DNA from: Bacillota bacterium
GTDB taxonomy: Bacteria; Bacillota; UBA4882; UBA8346
Direction of reading: 5' to 3'
DNA length: 10,008 nucleotides
Assembly: GCA_003501365.1 (NCBI GenBank)
Contig: DNPP01000133.1
Coordinates: forward strand, 1-10,008
Made by a program: the position numbers and the translations under genes. The notes beneath the pieces were generated by a model. It was not told the DNA's origin and did not search any database. It saw only the letters and a program-made list of their open reading frames with translations. This document shows positions 1-6,140 of this stretch, one piece after another; the stretch's first letter is position 1, and every line of letters starts with the position of its first letter.

Positions 1-2
1 TA

Positions 3-737
3 TTAAAGCGGGATCATCCGGATTTACGCGATTATGTTTACCGGAGCCGAACAATTAAGAATGTGAGTGATTTACCTAAAACTGTCGACTTGCGCAACAA
101 CATGTCTCCGATTGTTGATCAGGGGCAACTAGGTTCCTGCACGGCTAATGCCATAGTGTCCGGGTTACGGGAGTATCTTTTAATTAAAGCCCAAAAAGCC
201 TTAGTAAGACTTTCCAGACTCTTCCTTTATTATGAAGAACGTAAACTGGAAGGTACCATTGCTGAAGACAGCGGGGCTTCACTGCGCGATGGGATGAAAG
301 TTTTGGCTCAGATTGGCGTTTGTCCGGAAGAAGATTATGCTTATGATGTCACTAAATTTACGACAGCACCGAGCGTTAAGGCATATACAGATGCTGTTCT
401 ATATAAAATTTCCGAATATCATCGGGTAGTCAATCTAAATAGTCTTAAAATCGCTTTATCCGAAGGGCAGCCGGTAGTATTCGGCTTTGAAGTTTATCAA
501 TCATTTGAATCGGAAAAAGTGGCCAAGACTGGCATAGTGCCGAAGCCTAAAAAAAATGAAACGATTTTAGGGGGGCATGCTGTTCTGGCGGTTGGCTATG
601 TTGACAAGGGAAAGAGCAGTGGAAGGTTGATTGTCCGTAATAGTTGGGGTCAGGCTTGGGGTGACCACGGCTATTGTTACATGTCGTATTCGGTTTTTGA
701 TGCCCTGGTTATGGATATGTGGACCGGTCAGGTGTAA
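3..737 (+). CDS. C1A (papain-family) cysteine peptidase, 5'-partial
   Basis: This is a papain-like cysteine protease that would hydrolyse peptide bonds by a Cys-His-Asn mechanism. The frame is open to the left edge: before the GTG at 63 it reads RDHPDLRDYVYRSR, which resembles the N-terminal stretch of bacterial C1A peptidases. The true start is therefore probably only a few codons outside the window, and the GTG at 63 is not the start. In the 244 visible residues I see the oxyanion Gln40 and catalytic Cys46 (QGQLGSC), His192 (GGHAVLAVGY) and Asn213 (NSWGQAWGDHGY), so the catalytic set is complete. The papain Trp-Ala-Phe after Cys is replaced by Thr-Ala-Asn. No inhibitory prodomain is visible and there is little room for one; a signal peptide cannot be judged. 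The substrate and cellular location are unknown. No clear terminator follows, and the next gene has its own promoter region. The family is certain, the role is not. Confidence 0.9.
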   Translation, partial: LKRDHPDLRDYVYRSRTIKNVSDLPKTVDLRNNMSPIVDQGQLGSCTANAIVSGLREYLLIKAQKALVRLSRLFLYYEERKLEGTIAEDSGASLRDGMKVLAQIGVCPEEDYAYDVTKFTTAPSVKAYTDAVLYKISEYHRVVNLNSLKIALSEGQPVVFGFEVYQSFESEKVAKTGIVPKPKKNETILGGHAVLAVGYVDKGKSSGRLIVRNSWGQAWGDHGYCYMSYSVFDALVMDMWTGQV

Positions 738-744
738 AAATATT

Positions 745-783
745 TCTAATCAAATTCTAATCCCCATGTAATGGTGCTCTAAT
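745..783 (+). promoter_or_regulatory. Four 11-bp-phased TCTAAT half-sites, probable response-regulator operator
   Basis: TCTAAT occurs at 745-750, 756-761 and 778-783, and TGTAAT at 767-772, so four hexamers begin exactly 11 bp apart. The first two match over TTCTAATC. OmpR/PhoB-family regulators such as PhoB and B. subtilis PhoP bind direct repeats with this 11-bp period. The last hexamer ends 10 bp before a -10-like TAGAAT (794-799), an arrangement like the pho box that replaces the -35. An OmpR/PhoB-type regulator is encoded just downstream at 1385. The repeats are seen directly; the identity of the binding protein is inferred. Confidence 0.6.
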
Positions 784-793
784 AATGCTAGGT

Positions 794-799
794 TAGAAT
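794..799 (+). promoter_or_regulatory. -10 element of the PepSY-gene promoter (no good -35)
   Basis: TAGAAT differs from TATAAT at one base and lies 41 bp before the ATG at 841. Nothing close to TTGACA is found 16-18 bp upstream; that position is occupied by the third and fourth phased repeats. A promoter lacking a -35 but with activator half-sites in its place would be activator-dependent. Transcription would begin near 806. Confidence 0.45.
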
Positions 800-840
800 A
801 ACTCATGTAGTTAAAAATTGTGACAAAGGAGTATTAAATA

Positions 841-1224
841 ATGAAAAACGGCATGAAGTTATTGGTTGTAAGTATGGCATTAGTTATGGGAATTTCGGTT
901 GGTGCATCAGTTTATGCGGCGGATAATAGTAAACCGGTAGACAAATCTGCAAAAGCACCGGCACCGGTAACAGCTGTGGCAAAAGTTAAACTCAGTCAGC
1001 AAGATGTAACCCAAATCGTACTGAAAGCTCACCAAGATGCGAAGGTTTTAGGAATTCAACTGAATAAAAACGTGTATAATGTAAAGATTTCAACTGCCAA
1101 AGGCGACCGTATCCTTTTAGTTGGAGGAAATACGGGCAAGATTTTAAAAGATAATGCGGTTGCCGGTACTCCTGTGACTGCACCGGCAGCTAAAGCAACA
1201 GCTCCACCAGCTAAAACCAAATAA
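841..1224 (+). CDS. Secreted PepSY-like protein
   Basis: This is a small exported protein of 127 residues. Residues 1-26/27 form a signal peptide: a Lys-containing n-region, a hydrophobic core at about 7-24, and V-Y-A before the likely cut. A Lys/Pro/Ala linker follows, then one PepSY-like module at about 50-103: a helix (LSQQDVTQIVLKAHQDA) followed by strands VYNVKIS, RILLVGG and the closing NTGKIL. The tail (about 104-127) is Ala/Pro/Thr-rich and probably disordered. PepSY domains are extracytoplasmic modules linked to peptidase inhibition or envelope sensing; no enzyme activity is expected. An AAAGGAG ribosome site (825-831) stands 9 bp before the ATG. The gene is a single unit closed by its own terminator. 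Phased repeats upstream and the two-component genes downstream suggest it is a target or accessory of that system, as with ykoI beside ykoGH in B. subtilis. Family assignment is by pattern, and the sequence is short. Confidence 0.75.
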   Translation: MKNGMKLLVVSMALVMGISVGASVYAADNSKPVDKSAKAPAPVTAVAKVKLSQQDVTQIVLKAHQDAKVLGIQLNKNVYNVKISTAKGDRILLVGGNTGKILKDNAVAGTPVTAPAAKATAPPAKTK

Positions 1225-1243
1225 TAACTGCTTTTAGGAACCG

Positions 1244-1277
1244 AAAGGTACCGCCTGATTACAGGGGTACCTTTTTT
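1244..1277 (+). terminator. Rho-independent terminator after the PepSY gene
   Basis: AAAGGTACC (1244-1252) pairs perfectly with GGTACCTTT (1266-1274). After one bulged G (1253), CCTG (1254-1257) pairs with CAGG (1262-1265) around an ATTA loop. The stem runs into six T residues (1272-1277). It separates the PepSY transcript from the two-component operon. Confidence 0.9.
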
Positions 1278-1315
1278 GTCGGTAAAAGATTAAATAAATC
1301 GCATATAAGAGCAAT

Positions 1316-1332
1316 GATCATTACTAATAATC
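1316..1332 (+). promoter_or_regulatory. 17-bp imperfect palindrome upstream of the two-component operon
   Basis: GATcATTA-c-TAATaATC has a single mismatched pair in 8-bp arms about a central C. It lies about 28 bp before the TATAAT at 1360, upstream of or bordering the -35 region, where an operator for a dimeric regulator is common. It is not a Fur 7-1-7 box in this register. The binding protein is unknown. Confidence 0.35.
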
Positions 1333-1335
1333 GTT

Positions 1336-1365
1336 TTAATGTTTATCGAGAATCTTCGTTATAAT
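1336..1365 (+). promoter_or_regulatory. Promoter of the two-component operon
   Basis: A perfect -10 TATAAT lies at 1360-1365. The best -35 at a usable distance is a poor TTAATG (1336-1341, 18-bp spacer), so the promoter may need help. Transcription would begin near 1372, leaving a leader of only about 13 nt that contains the GGGAG ribosome site (1374-1378). Confidence 0.55.
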
Positions 1366-1384
1366 AATATTCCGGGAGAACAGT

Positions 1385-2071
1385 ATGGATTCGACCAAAT
1401 TATTGATCATTGAGGACGAAAAGCAGATTGCCAGATTCCTTGAACTGGAATTGACCCACGAAGGATATAAGGTCGAAATCGAGTCGGATGGCCGGGAAGG
1501 ACTAGAAAAGGTCAAGGAAAATCATTACGATATAATTTTATTGGATATTATGATCCCGGGAATCAATGGAATGGAGGTTTGTCGACGGATCCGGCAATTC
1601 TCAAATATTCCCATTGTCATGCTGACTGCCAAAGATGAGATTATGAGCAAGGTAATGGGACTGGACCTTGGGGCGGATGATTATATAACCAAGCCGTTTT
1701 CCATTGAGGAATTGTTGGCGCGTCTGCGGGTCGTCTTACGGCATCAAACCAAGATGCGGTTTGTGAAAGAATTACAAATTGGTGATCTAGTAATGGATGT
1801 AACCAGCCATCAAATATCGAGGAAGGGAAAAAACATTGAATTAACTAAAAAAGAATATGATTTGTTGGAGTATCTTCTGCAAAATCAGGGGATGGTTTTG
1901 ACCCGGGAACAGATTCTGGTGAAGGTCTGGGGGTATGATTACTATGGCGGTACCAATATAGTGGATGTTTATATCAATTATCTACGGAATAAAGTGGATG
2001 ATCCTTTTGAAGATAAATTAATTCATACCATCCGGGGAGTCGGCTATATTTTGAAGGGGAATGAGCCATGA
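1385..2071 (+). CDS. OmpR/PhoB-family response regulator
   Basis: This is a cytoplasmic transcription factor of 228 residues, the usual length, activated by phosphorylation. The receiver domain (about 4-115) has the acidic pair Glu10/Asp11, phospho-acceptor Asp54 (LLDIMIPG), Thr81 (MLTAKD) and Lys103 (TKPF). A winged-helix DNA-binding domain covers about 130-225, with ELTKKEYDLLEYL, the recognition-helix region (TNIVDVYINYLRNKVDD) and the wing ending IRGVGYIL. All key residues are intact. The ATG at 1385 has GGGAG 6 bp upstream. Its stop overlaps the kinase ATG (ATGA at 2068-2071), so the pair is translationally coupled. It resembles ArlR/YkoG-type regulators, but orthology cannot be settled here. 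The 11-bp phased repeats at 745-783 are a plausible binding site and the PepSY gene a plausible target. Confidence 0.95.
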   Translation: MDSTKLLIIEDEKQIARFLELELTHEGYKVEIESDGREGLEKVKENHYDIILLDIMIPGINGMEVCRRIRQFSNIPIVMLTAKDEIMSKVMGLDLGADDYITKPFSIEELLARLRVVLRHQTKMRFVKELQIGDLVMDVTSHQISRKGKNIELTKKEYDLLEYLLQNQGMVLTREQILVKVWGYDYYGGTNIVDVYINYLRNKVDDPFEDKLIHTIRGVGYILKGNEP

Positions 2072-3465
2072 AATCATCTAAATTGCGATTCGCAAAAATA
2101 TCATGGAAATTAACCCTGATATATGCAGGAATATTTTTCCTGGTGCTTACTTTATTGAATGTGGCCATTTGGTTTGGGGTCCATTATTTTTTGATGCAAC
2201 AGGCAAGTGCGCAAGTAAAAGATACCGGCGACATTATTATTGATCAGCTTCATGAATCAGGAGAGAAAAAAGCCGACTTGGTCGATAAAGATTTGGTCTT
2301 AGGGATCGCCTCAAATGATAATATTTATGTAAAAATAGTGGATAAGCATGGCCATATCATCAATGAATCGGCGAAATTTAATCTTAACATTCCAGAGAAA
2401 ATTCCGTTAAAGACCAATAAACTAGCTATTTTGGAAAAAAATTTATTATATCAAAATAGGGTTATTATTGTAAATAATAAACCGTATGCGTATTTGCAGG
2501 TTGTGAAAAGTCTGGCTAATGATATCCATGTTTTGAAAGTGCTGGTTATTCTAATGGTGATTGCCGATCTGACCGGAATAGTTATTTCGATTTTATCGGG
2601 TTTTATTATTAGCCGGGAGATGCTAAAACCGATTTCCAACATTACCGCGGCCGCGCAAAATATCAGTATTAATGATTTAAGTCAGAGAATCAGCGTTAAT
2701 GGCCCTAAAGATGAATTGGCGGATTTGGCGAATACCTTTAATGCAATGATTGACCGTTTACAACAGTCTTTTGATCGCCAAAATCAATTTGTTTCGGATG
2801 CCTCTCATGAGTTACGAACTCCTATTTCGGTAATTCAAGGTTATATTAATCTGCTTGATCGCTGGGGGAAAGAAGAGAAGTCAATTTTACAAGAATCGAT
2901 TACGGTAATTAAAAATGAAGCGGCAAATATGGCTGAGTTAATCGAAAAGTTACTTTTCTTAGCCCGGGGGGACAGTAATGTATGTCATTTATGCCGGGAG
3001 CCCTTTTGGCTGGATGAATTAATTGAAGAAATTTATAAAGAAACGCAGATCATTGCTCCTAAACACCAAATATTGCTTAAACATAACGATAGGGTTTGGT
3101 TTTATGGCGATCGGAAAATCTTAAAACAGATGCTACGCGCAATTTTGGATAATTGTATCAAATTTACTCCTAGTGAAGGCACAATTCAAATTGATTCTGC
3201 TCAGGAGAATGATCTGCTGAAGCTGGTAGTGGAAGACAGCGGAGCCGGTATTCCCGAAACCGAGATCCCTTATATTTTCAATCGTTTTTATCAAGTCGAT
3301 AAGGCTCGCCTAAAAACTCAAAGTGGCAACGGCCTGGGACTGGCAATTGTAAAATGGATCGTTGATGCTTGTCAAGGCGTTATAAATGTTGAGAGCAGCA
3401 TTGGTCAAGGAACCCGAATTTCAATTTTCCTCCCGCTTCACTCTAGAGATAATCGAGAGGATTAA
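2068..3465 (+). CDS. Membrane sensor histidine kinase (HAMP-HisKA-HATPase_c)
   Basis: This is the partner kinase of the preceding regulator, 465 residues long. In order: a first membrane helix at about 16-42; an extracytoplasmic sensor region of about 110 residues, probably PAS/Cache-like (a guess from alternating strands and the IYVKIVDKHGHIINES stretch); a second membrane helix at about 155-180; a HAMP linker (about 180-235); HisKA with phospho-acceptor His247 in SDASHELRTP; and an ATPase domain with the N box around Asn362 (LDNCIKFTP), G1 box Asp390 (DSGAGIP), F box (IFNRFYQVDKAR) and G2 box from 420 (GNGLGLAIV). All motifs are intact, so it should be an active kinase/phosphatase. The signal cannot be read from the sequence; the PepSY neighbour hints at an envelope stimulus. 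The last 23 bp overlap the end of the convergent murein hydrolase gene. Confidence 0.95.
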   Translation: MKSSKLRFAKISWKLTLIYAGIFFLVLTLLNVAIWFGVHYFLMQQASAQVKDTGDIIIDQLHESGEKKADLVDKDLVLGIASNDNIYVKIVDKHGHIINESAKFNLNIPEKIPLKTNKLAILEKNLLYQNRVIIVNNKPYAYLQVVKSLANDIHVLKVLVILMVIADLTGIVISILSGFIISREMLKPISNITAAAQNISINDLSQRISVNGPKDELADLANTFNAMIDRLQQSFDRQNQFVSDASHELRTPISVIQGYINLLDRWGKEEKSILQESITVIKNEAANMAELIEKLLFLARGDSNVCHLCREPFWLDELIEEIYKETQIIAPKHQILLKHNDRVWFYGDRKILKQMLRAILDNCIKFTPSEGTIQIDSAQENDLLKLVVEDSGAGIPETEIPYIFNRFYQVDKARLKTQSGNGLGLAIVKWIVDACQGVINVESSIGQGTRISIFLPLHSRDNRED

Positions 3466-4597
3466 CCGGAGTGCCGTTTTTACGGATCTCAAAGTGCAAG
3501 TGAGGGCCGGTGCTGAGTCCGGTGGTGCCAATTTTGGCTACAATCTGTCCTTTCACCACCGTTTGTCCTTTATCGACCAATAAAACCGAAGTATGTCCAT
3601 AGAGGGTGCTAAAACCGGAACCATGATCAATTAAGAGCATCTTACCGTATCCGCCGTTAAATCCGGCAAAGATTACGATTCCTGAGTCTGCGGCCATAAT
3701 CGGGGTTCCATATTCTGCGGCAATGTCAATACCGGTATGGTATTCGCGTTTGCGTAAAATGGGGTGCATTCGCCAGCCAAAATTTTGAGCAATACGCCCG
3801 TGTACAGGCCAAATATATTTACCCGTGCCCAGAATGGTTTGGTTTTTTTCTTGATAGGCGCGGATTTCGGCTTCCACTTGTTTTGAAGTCTGTTCCAATT
3901 CATCGAGGGCCTTCTCCAATTCCCCGCGACTTCCTTGGATTATCTCTAATTCTTGTTGTTTAACTTGGGTTATGGCCTTTTTCTGGTCTAAGGCTTTTTT
4001 GTTTTGGTCCTTCAAGCCGACAAACAAAGTTTTCTGATCAGTTAATTCTTGTTGTTTTTGAACGATTTCTTTTTTCTTTTCAATGATTAAATTTTGTTGG
4101 GCTTGTAATTTTTGAATAATATTGAGGTCAACGGAGGCAAAACGGCTAACCATTTGAAAGCGGGAGACAAATTCGCTGAAATCTTTTACATTAAATAAAA
4201 ATTCCAGCCAACTCTGATAGCCGTGAATATAGATGGCTTTTAAACGATTATTTAGTAAATCCTGGTGACCGCCAATTTGGGTCTTTAACGCTTCTAATTC
4301 AGATTCGGTCTGATTTATCTGCGTATTGATGGTTGCAATTTGTTGCTCAGTATTGCCAATCTTATTGCTTAGGTTATCTAAGTTAGTATCAATCTGCTCT
4401 AATTCCTGTTGAGTTTTAACCAGAGTACCCAGAACGGATTTCTCACGTTGTTTGGTTTCGGTCAATTTCTTATTGGTTTGCATGATCTGATTTTGCACTT
4501 CGTCTAAGGAAGCCCCCGATCCGAAAGATGAGAGAGCGAGGAAGAGGAACATAATGACGGCAAGTCCCGCTAAGAGTCGACGGAAAAAATTTTTCAT
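3443..4597 (-). CDS. Secreted coiled-coil M23 (LytM) murein hydrolase, EnvC/NlpD-like
   Basis: This 384-residue protein is predicted to cleave, or activate cleavage of, peptidoglycan cross-links outside the membrane. It starts with a signal peptide or N-terminal anchor (RR then a hydrophobic core at about 8-29). A long coiled coil follows (about 31-110 and 160-252), interrupted by a segment (YIHGYQSWLEFLF to about 150) typical of EnvC/PcsB-like proteins. The M23 domain (about 262-384) has metal ligands His287 and Asp291 (HTGID) and His368 (HLH), with His335 (YGH) and His366 completing the active site, so it looks catalytically competent rather than degenerate. In many bacteria such proteins are controlled by FtsEX; no ftsEX is in this window. 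The ATG has GGAG 8 bp upstream on the minus strand. Its end overlaps the kinase gene by 23 bp, tail to tail. Confidence 0.9.
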   Translation of the reverse strand: MKNFFRRLLAGLAVIMFLFLALSSFGSGASLDEVQNQIMQTNKKLTETKQREKSVLGTLVKTQQELEQIDTNLDNLSNKIGNTEQQIATINTQINQTESELEALKTQIGGHQDLLNNRLKAIYIHGYQSWLEFLFNVKDFSEFVSRFQMVSRFASVDLNIIQKLQAQQNLIIEKKKEIVQKQQELTDQKTLFVGLKDQNKKALDQKKAITQVKQQELEIIQGSRGELEKALDELEQTSKQVEAEIRAYQEKNQTILGTGKYIWPVHGRIAQNFGWRMHPILRKREYHTGIDIAAEYGTPIMAADSGIVIFAGFNGGYGKMLLIDHGSGFSTLYGHTSVLLVDKGQTVVKGQIVAKIGTTGLSTGPHLHFEIRKNGTPVNPLDYL

Positions 4598-4900
4598 CGG
4601 TTTTGCTCCAATTAATTAATATGAAAACGATTATCCGAAAGCACGTTCTCGGTAAAATGCAGCCCTCATACTTGGTGACGATTGATGCAAGTTTAAAATG
4701 GGAGTTAAAAAATATTCTAAATATTTTTTCGGCAAAAAAGGAATTTAGTTTATACTTGTGAATTTCACCTTAGGATACCAACGCGAACATAATAATTTCC
4801 AACTAATTTAAGCAGGAAAAGCCCTTTTGAACAGGAATAATTCTTTGAATTTTGATGGGTCGCCTTTGAACACAATATAGCTGGAAGAGAGGAAGTCAAT
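4598..4900. other. Divergent intergenic region between the M23 and deacetylase genes
   Basis: These 303 AT-rich bases separate two divergently transcribed wall genes and should hold both promoters. I see no RNA gene or hairpin terminator. Visible items are a weak minus-strand promoter (4630-4656), a lone TATACT (4751-4756) followed closely by the perfect 11-bp palindrome GTGAATTTCAC (4758-4768), and three TTTGAA copies (4826, 4844, 4865) without regular phasing. Plus-strand promoter candidates are poor, the best being TTGATG (4852) - 18 bp - TATAGC (4876). A sigma factor other than the main one is possible for the deacetylase. Confidence 0.5.
4630..4656 (-). promoter_or_regulatory. Weak promoter candidate for the M23 gene
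   Basis: Read on the minus strand, TTTACC (4651-4656) stands 15 bp before GATAAT (4630-4635), which is 33 bp from the ATG. The -10 matches 5 of 6 bases, the -35 matches 4 of 6, and the spacer is short. Position is good; evidence is weak. Confidence 0.3.
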
Positions 4901-5956
4901 ATGCGGGCAAGAATGATGTTTATTTCAGCATTGGTAATCGTGGGTATCGTTTTAATAGCAGGGTTTCCCCGGTTACACATTTTAGCGGATAAAAAAGCTA
5001 ATGAGTTAAAAGTTAGTTCGCCGCAAGGTAAAGTGGTACAACCCGTAGCGGAAGTTAAAACATTGAGTCCAAATGAGCTGGGACAGTTGATGATTCTTGA
5101 GTATCATCTTATAGGGGTTCCTGAAGCTCAATGGCGGCGGACCCCGGATAATTTTCGCAAAGATTTGACGATGTTGTATGAGAACGGCTATTATCCGGTC
5201 CCGTTGGAGGATGTGGTGAATGCCAGTTTAAAAGTACCGGCCGGAAAAACTCCATTTGTAATAACATTTGATGATTCTAGTCAAGGACAGTTTCGTTTTT
5301 TAAAGCAAGGTAACCAACTGGTGATTGATCCGGATTGCGCAGTGGGAATTATGGAAGATTTTAAGAAAACGCACCCGGACTTTCCGTTAACCGCCACTTT
5401 TTATGTGTTGCCGCAGATTCCCAAAGGGTTGCGTCTGTTCGGACAAGAGGAGTATAAAAAAGAAAAGTTGGAATATTTGGCGACCCATGGTTACGAAATC
5501 GGCAATCATACCTACTGGCATCAGAATTTGGGCAAGACCGATGATGAAGGAGTCCAAAAACAAATTGCCTTATGCATCAAGGAAGTTCAGTCATACGTAC
5601 CGGGATATCAGGTACATTCTATGGCATTGCCGCTCGGAGTCCATCCTAAGAACCGGGCGCTGGAACGGGATGGGATATATCAAGGCCTTAAATATCATAA
5701 TGATTCGGTTTTATTGGTTGGCTCCGGTCCTATTCCATCCCCGTATGCAGCCGGATTTGATCCTTATAAGTTGGAGCGGATTCAAGCCGGCGACACGGCT
5801 TGGGGTCCAAAGGCATACGTGTCGTATTATCAAAAGAATCCTTCTTCGCGCTATCTGAGTGACGGCGATCCCAACACACTTACGCTTCCTCAGAGTTTAG
5901 CGGGAAAATTGCGAGAGTCTATCCGCAGCAAATATAAGATAAAATTGATGAACTAA
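4901..5956 (+). CDS. CE4/NodB-type polysaccharide deacetylase, membrane-anchored or secreted
   Basis: This 351-residue protein is predicted to remove acetyl groups from an N- or O-acetylated polysaccharide outside the membrane. Residues about 5-22 form a hydrophobic signal or anchor; cleavage is unclear. The CE4 core begins near ILEYH (66-70). Motif 1 is TFDD with the base/metal residues Asp124/Asp125; motif 2 is the metal pair His203 and His207 (NHTYWH); ATFYVLP is the usual strand between them. The metal triad Asp-His-His is intact. Motifs 1 and 2 are about 78 residues apart, longer than in PgdA-type enzymes, because of an insert containing VIDPDCAVGIMEDF; the usual Gly-Pro after TFDD is Ser-Ser. 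As far as I recall, this inserted form recurs in Bacillota and Actinobacteria. The substrate (peptidoglycan, exopolysaccharide or other) cannot be told. A GAGAGGAAG ribosome site precedes the ATG. A terminator follows, so it is monocistronic. Confidence 0.88.
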   Translation: MRARMMFISALVIVGIVLIAGFPRLHILADKKANELKVSSPQGKVVQPVAEVKTLSPNELGQLMILEYHLIGVPEAQWRRTPDNFRKDLTMLYENGYYPVPLEDVVNASLKVPAGKTPFVITFDDSSQGQFRFLKQGNQLVIDPDCAVGIMEDFKKTHPDFPLTATFYVLPQIPKGLRLFGQEEYKKEKLEYLATHGYEIGNHTYWHQNLGKTDDEGVQKQIALCIKEVQSYVPGYQVHSMALPLGVHPKNRALERDGIYQGLKYHNDSVLLVGSGPIPSPYAAGFDPYKLERIQAGDTAWGPKAYVSYYQKNPSSRYLSDGDPNTLTLPQSLAGKLRESIRSKYKIKLMN

Positions 5957-6001
5957 TGGTGCAGAAGTAGAGGCGGAAACAAGAACCGTAACTGAAGCCG
6001 T

Positions 6002-6032
6002 AGCCGGCTCCCAGAGTGGAGGCGGCTTTTTT
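6002..6032 (+). terminator. Rho-independent terminator after the deacetylase gene
   Basis: AGCCGGCTCC (6002-6011) pairs with GGAGGCGGCT (6018-6027) with one G-G mismatch across a 6-nt loop, followed by a T run to 6032. It lies 45 bp after the deacetylase stop and insulates the fur promoter. Confidence 0.85.
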
Positions 6033-6071
6033 ATGGGCTCAGTTAAATTTTGATTAAATGCATCCGCAACA

Positions 6072-6100
6072 TTGACTTTAACTAAAATGGGAATTATAAT
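6072..6100 (+). promoter_or_regulatory. fur promoter (sigma-A type)
   Basis: TTGACT (6072-6077) and TATAAT (6095-6100) are separated by exactly 17 bp, giving 11 of 12 consensus bases. Transcription would begin near 6107, just before the near-consensus Fur box, and about 34 nt before the preferred fur start. Confidence 0.85.
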
Positions 6101-6110
6101 GGAGCTGTAA

Positions 6111-6127
6111 TTGAGAATGGTTATCAA
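6111..6127 (+). promoter_or_regulatory. Near-consensus Fur box at the fur transcription start
   Basis: TTGAGAATGGTTATCAA matches the perfect box found before feoA (6596-6612) at 15 of 17 positions. It sits immediately downstream of the fur -10, where bound Fur would block initiation or early elongation. This implies autoregulation of fur. It also overlaps alternative in-frame starts (TTG 6111, ATG 6117), which argues for translation starting further downstream. Confidence 0.75.
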
Positions 6128-6131
6128 TATC

Positions 6132-6138
6132 AGAGGAG
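6132..6138 (+). promoter_or_regulatory. Ribosome binding site deciding the fur start
   Basis: AGAGGAG is the only strong Shine-Dalgarno match inside the predicted fur transcript. It lies only 2 nt before the ATG at 6141, which is unusually tight. The GGAG at 6101-6104 that could serve TTG 6111 would lie upstream of the predicted transcription start. Confidence 0.5.
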
Positions 6139-6140
6139 TG

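Noticed and set aside
63..65. GTG at 63 as the start of the C1A peptidase
   Set aside because: The frame stays open to the left edge and encodes the family's typical N-terminal residues (RDHPDLRDYVY), so this codon is an internal Val.
992..1183. Minus-strand reading frame opposite the PepSY gene
   Set aside because: It is a shadow of a well-supported plus-strand gene with signal peptide, ribosome site and terminator; the product looks random.
1313..1340. Possible Fur box before the two-component operon
   Set aside because: The AT-rich dyad there does not fit the TGATAAT-n-ATTATCA pattern in register, unlike the two clear boxes at fur and feoA.
3945..4404. Further TCTAAT copies at 3945 and 4399 and a TTCTAATTC near 4276
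   Set aside because: These are Glu-Leu-Glu codons read from the minus strand in the M23 coiled coil; they are not phased and are unrelated to the operator-like repeats at 745-783.
4621..4761. A 46-codon plus-strand reading frame in the divergent intergenic region
   Set aside because: It has no ribosome site, overlaps the candidate minus-strand promoter, and its product shows no recognisable feature; chance is enough to explain it.
4826..4871. Three TTTGAA copies before the deacetylase gene
   Set aside because: The spacing is 18 and 21 bp with no constant phase and only short identity in an AT-rich region, so they are not supported as an operator.
5403..5858. Long plus-strand frame within the deacetylase gene
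   Set aside because: It lies wholly inside the CE4 gene in another frame, is rich in Arg, Ile and Trp, and has no domain; the CE4 frame carries all catalytic motifs.
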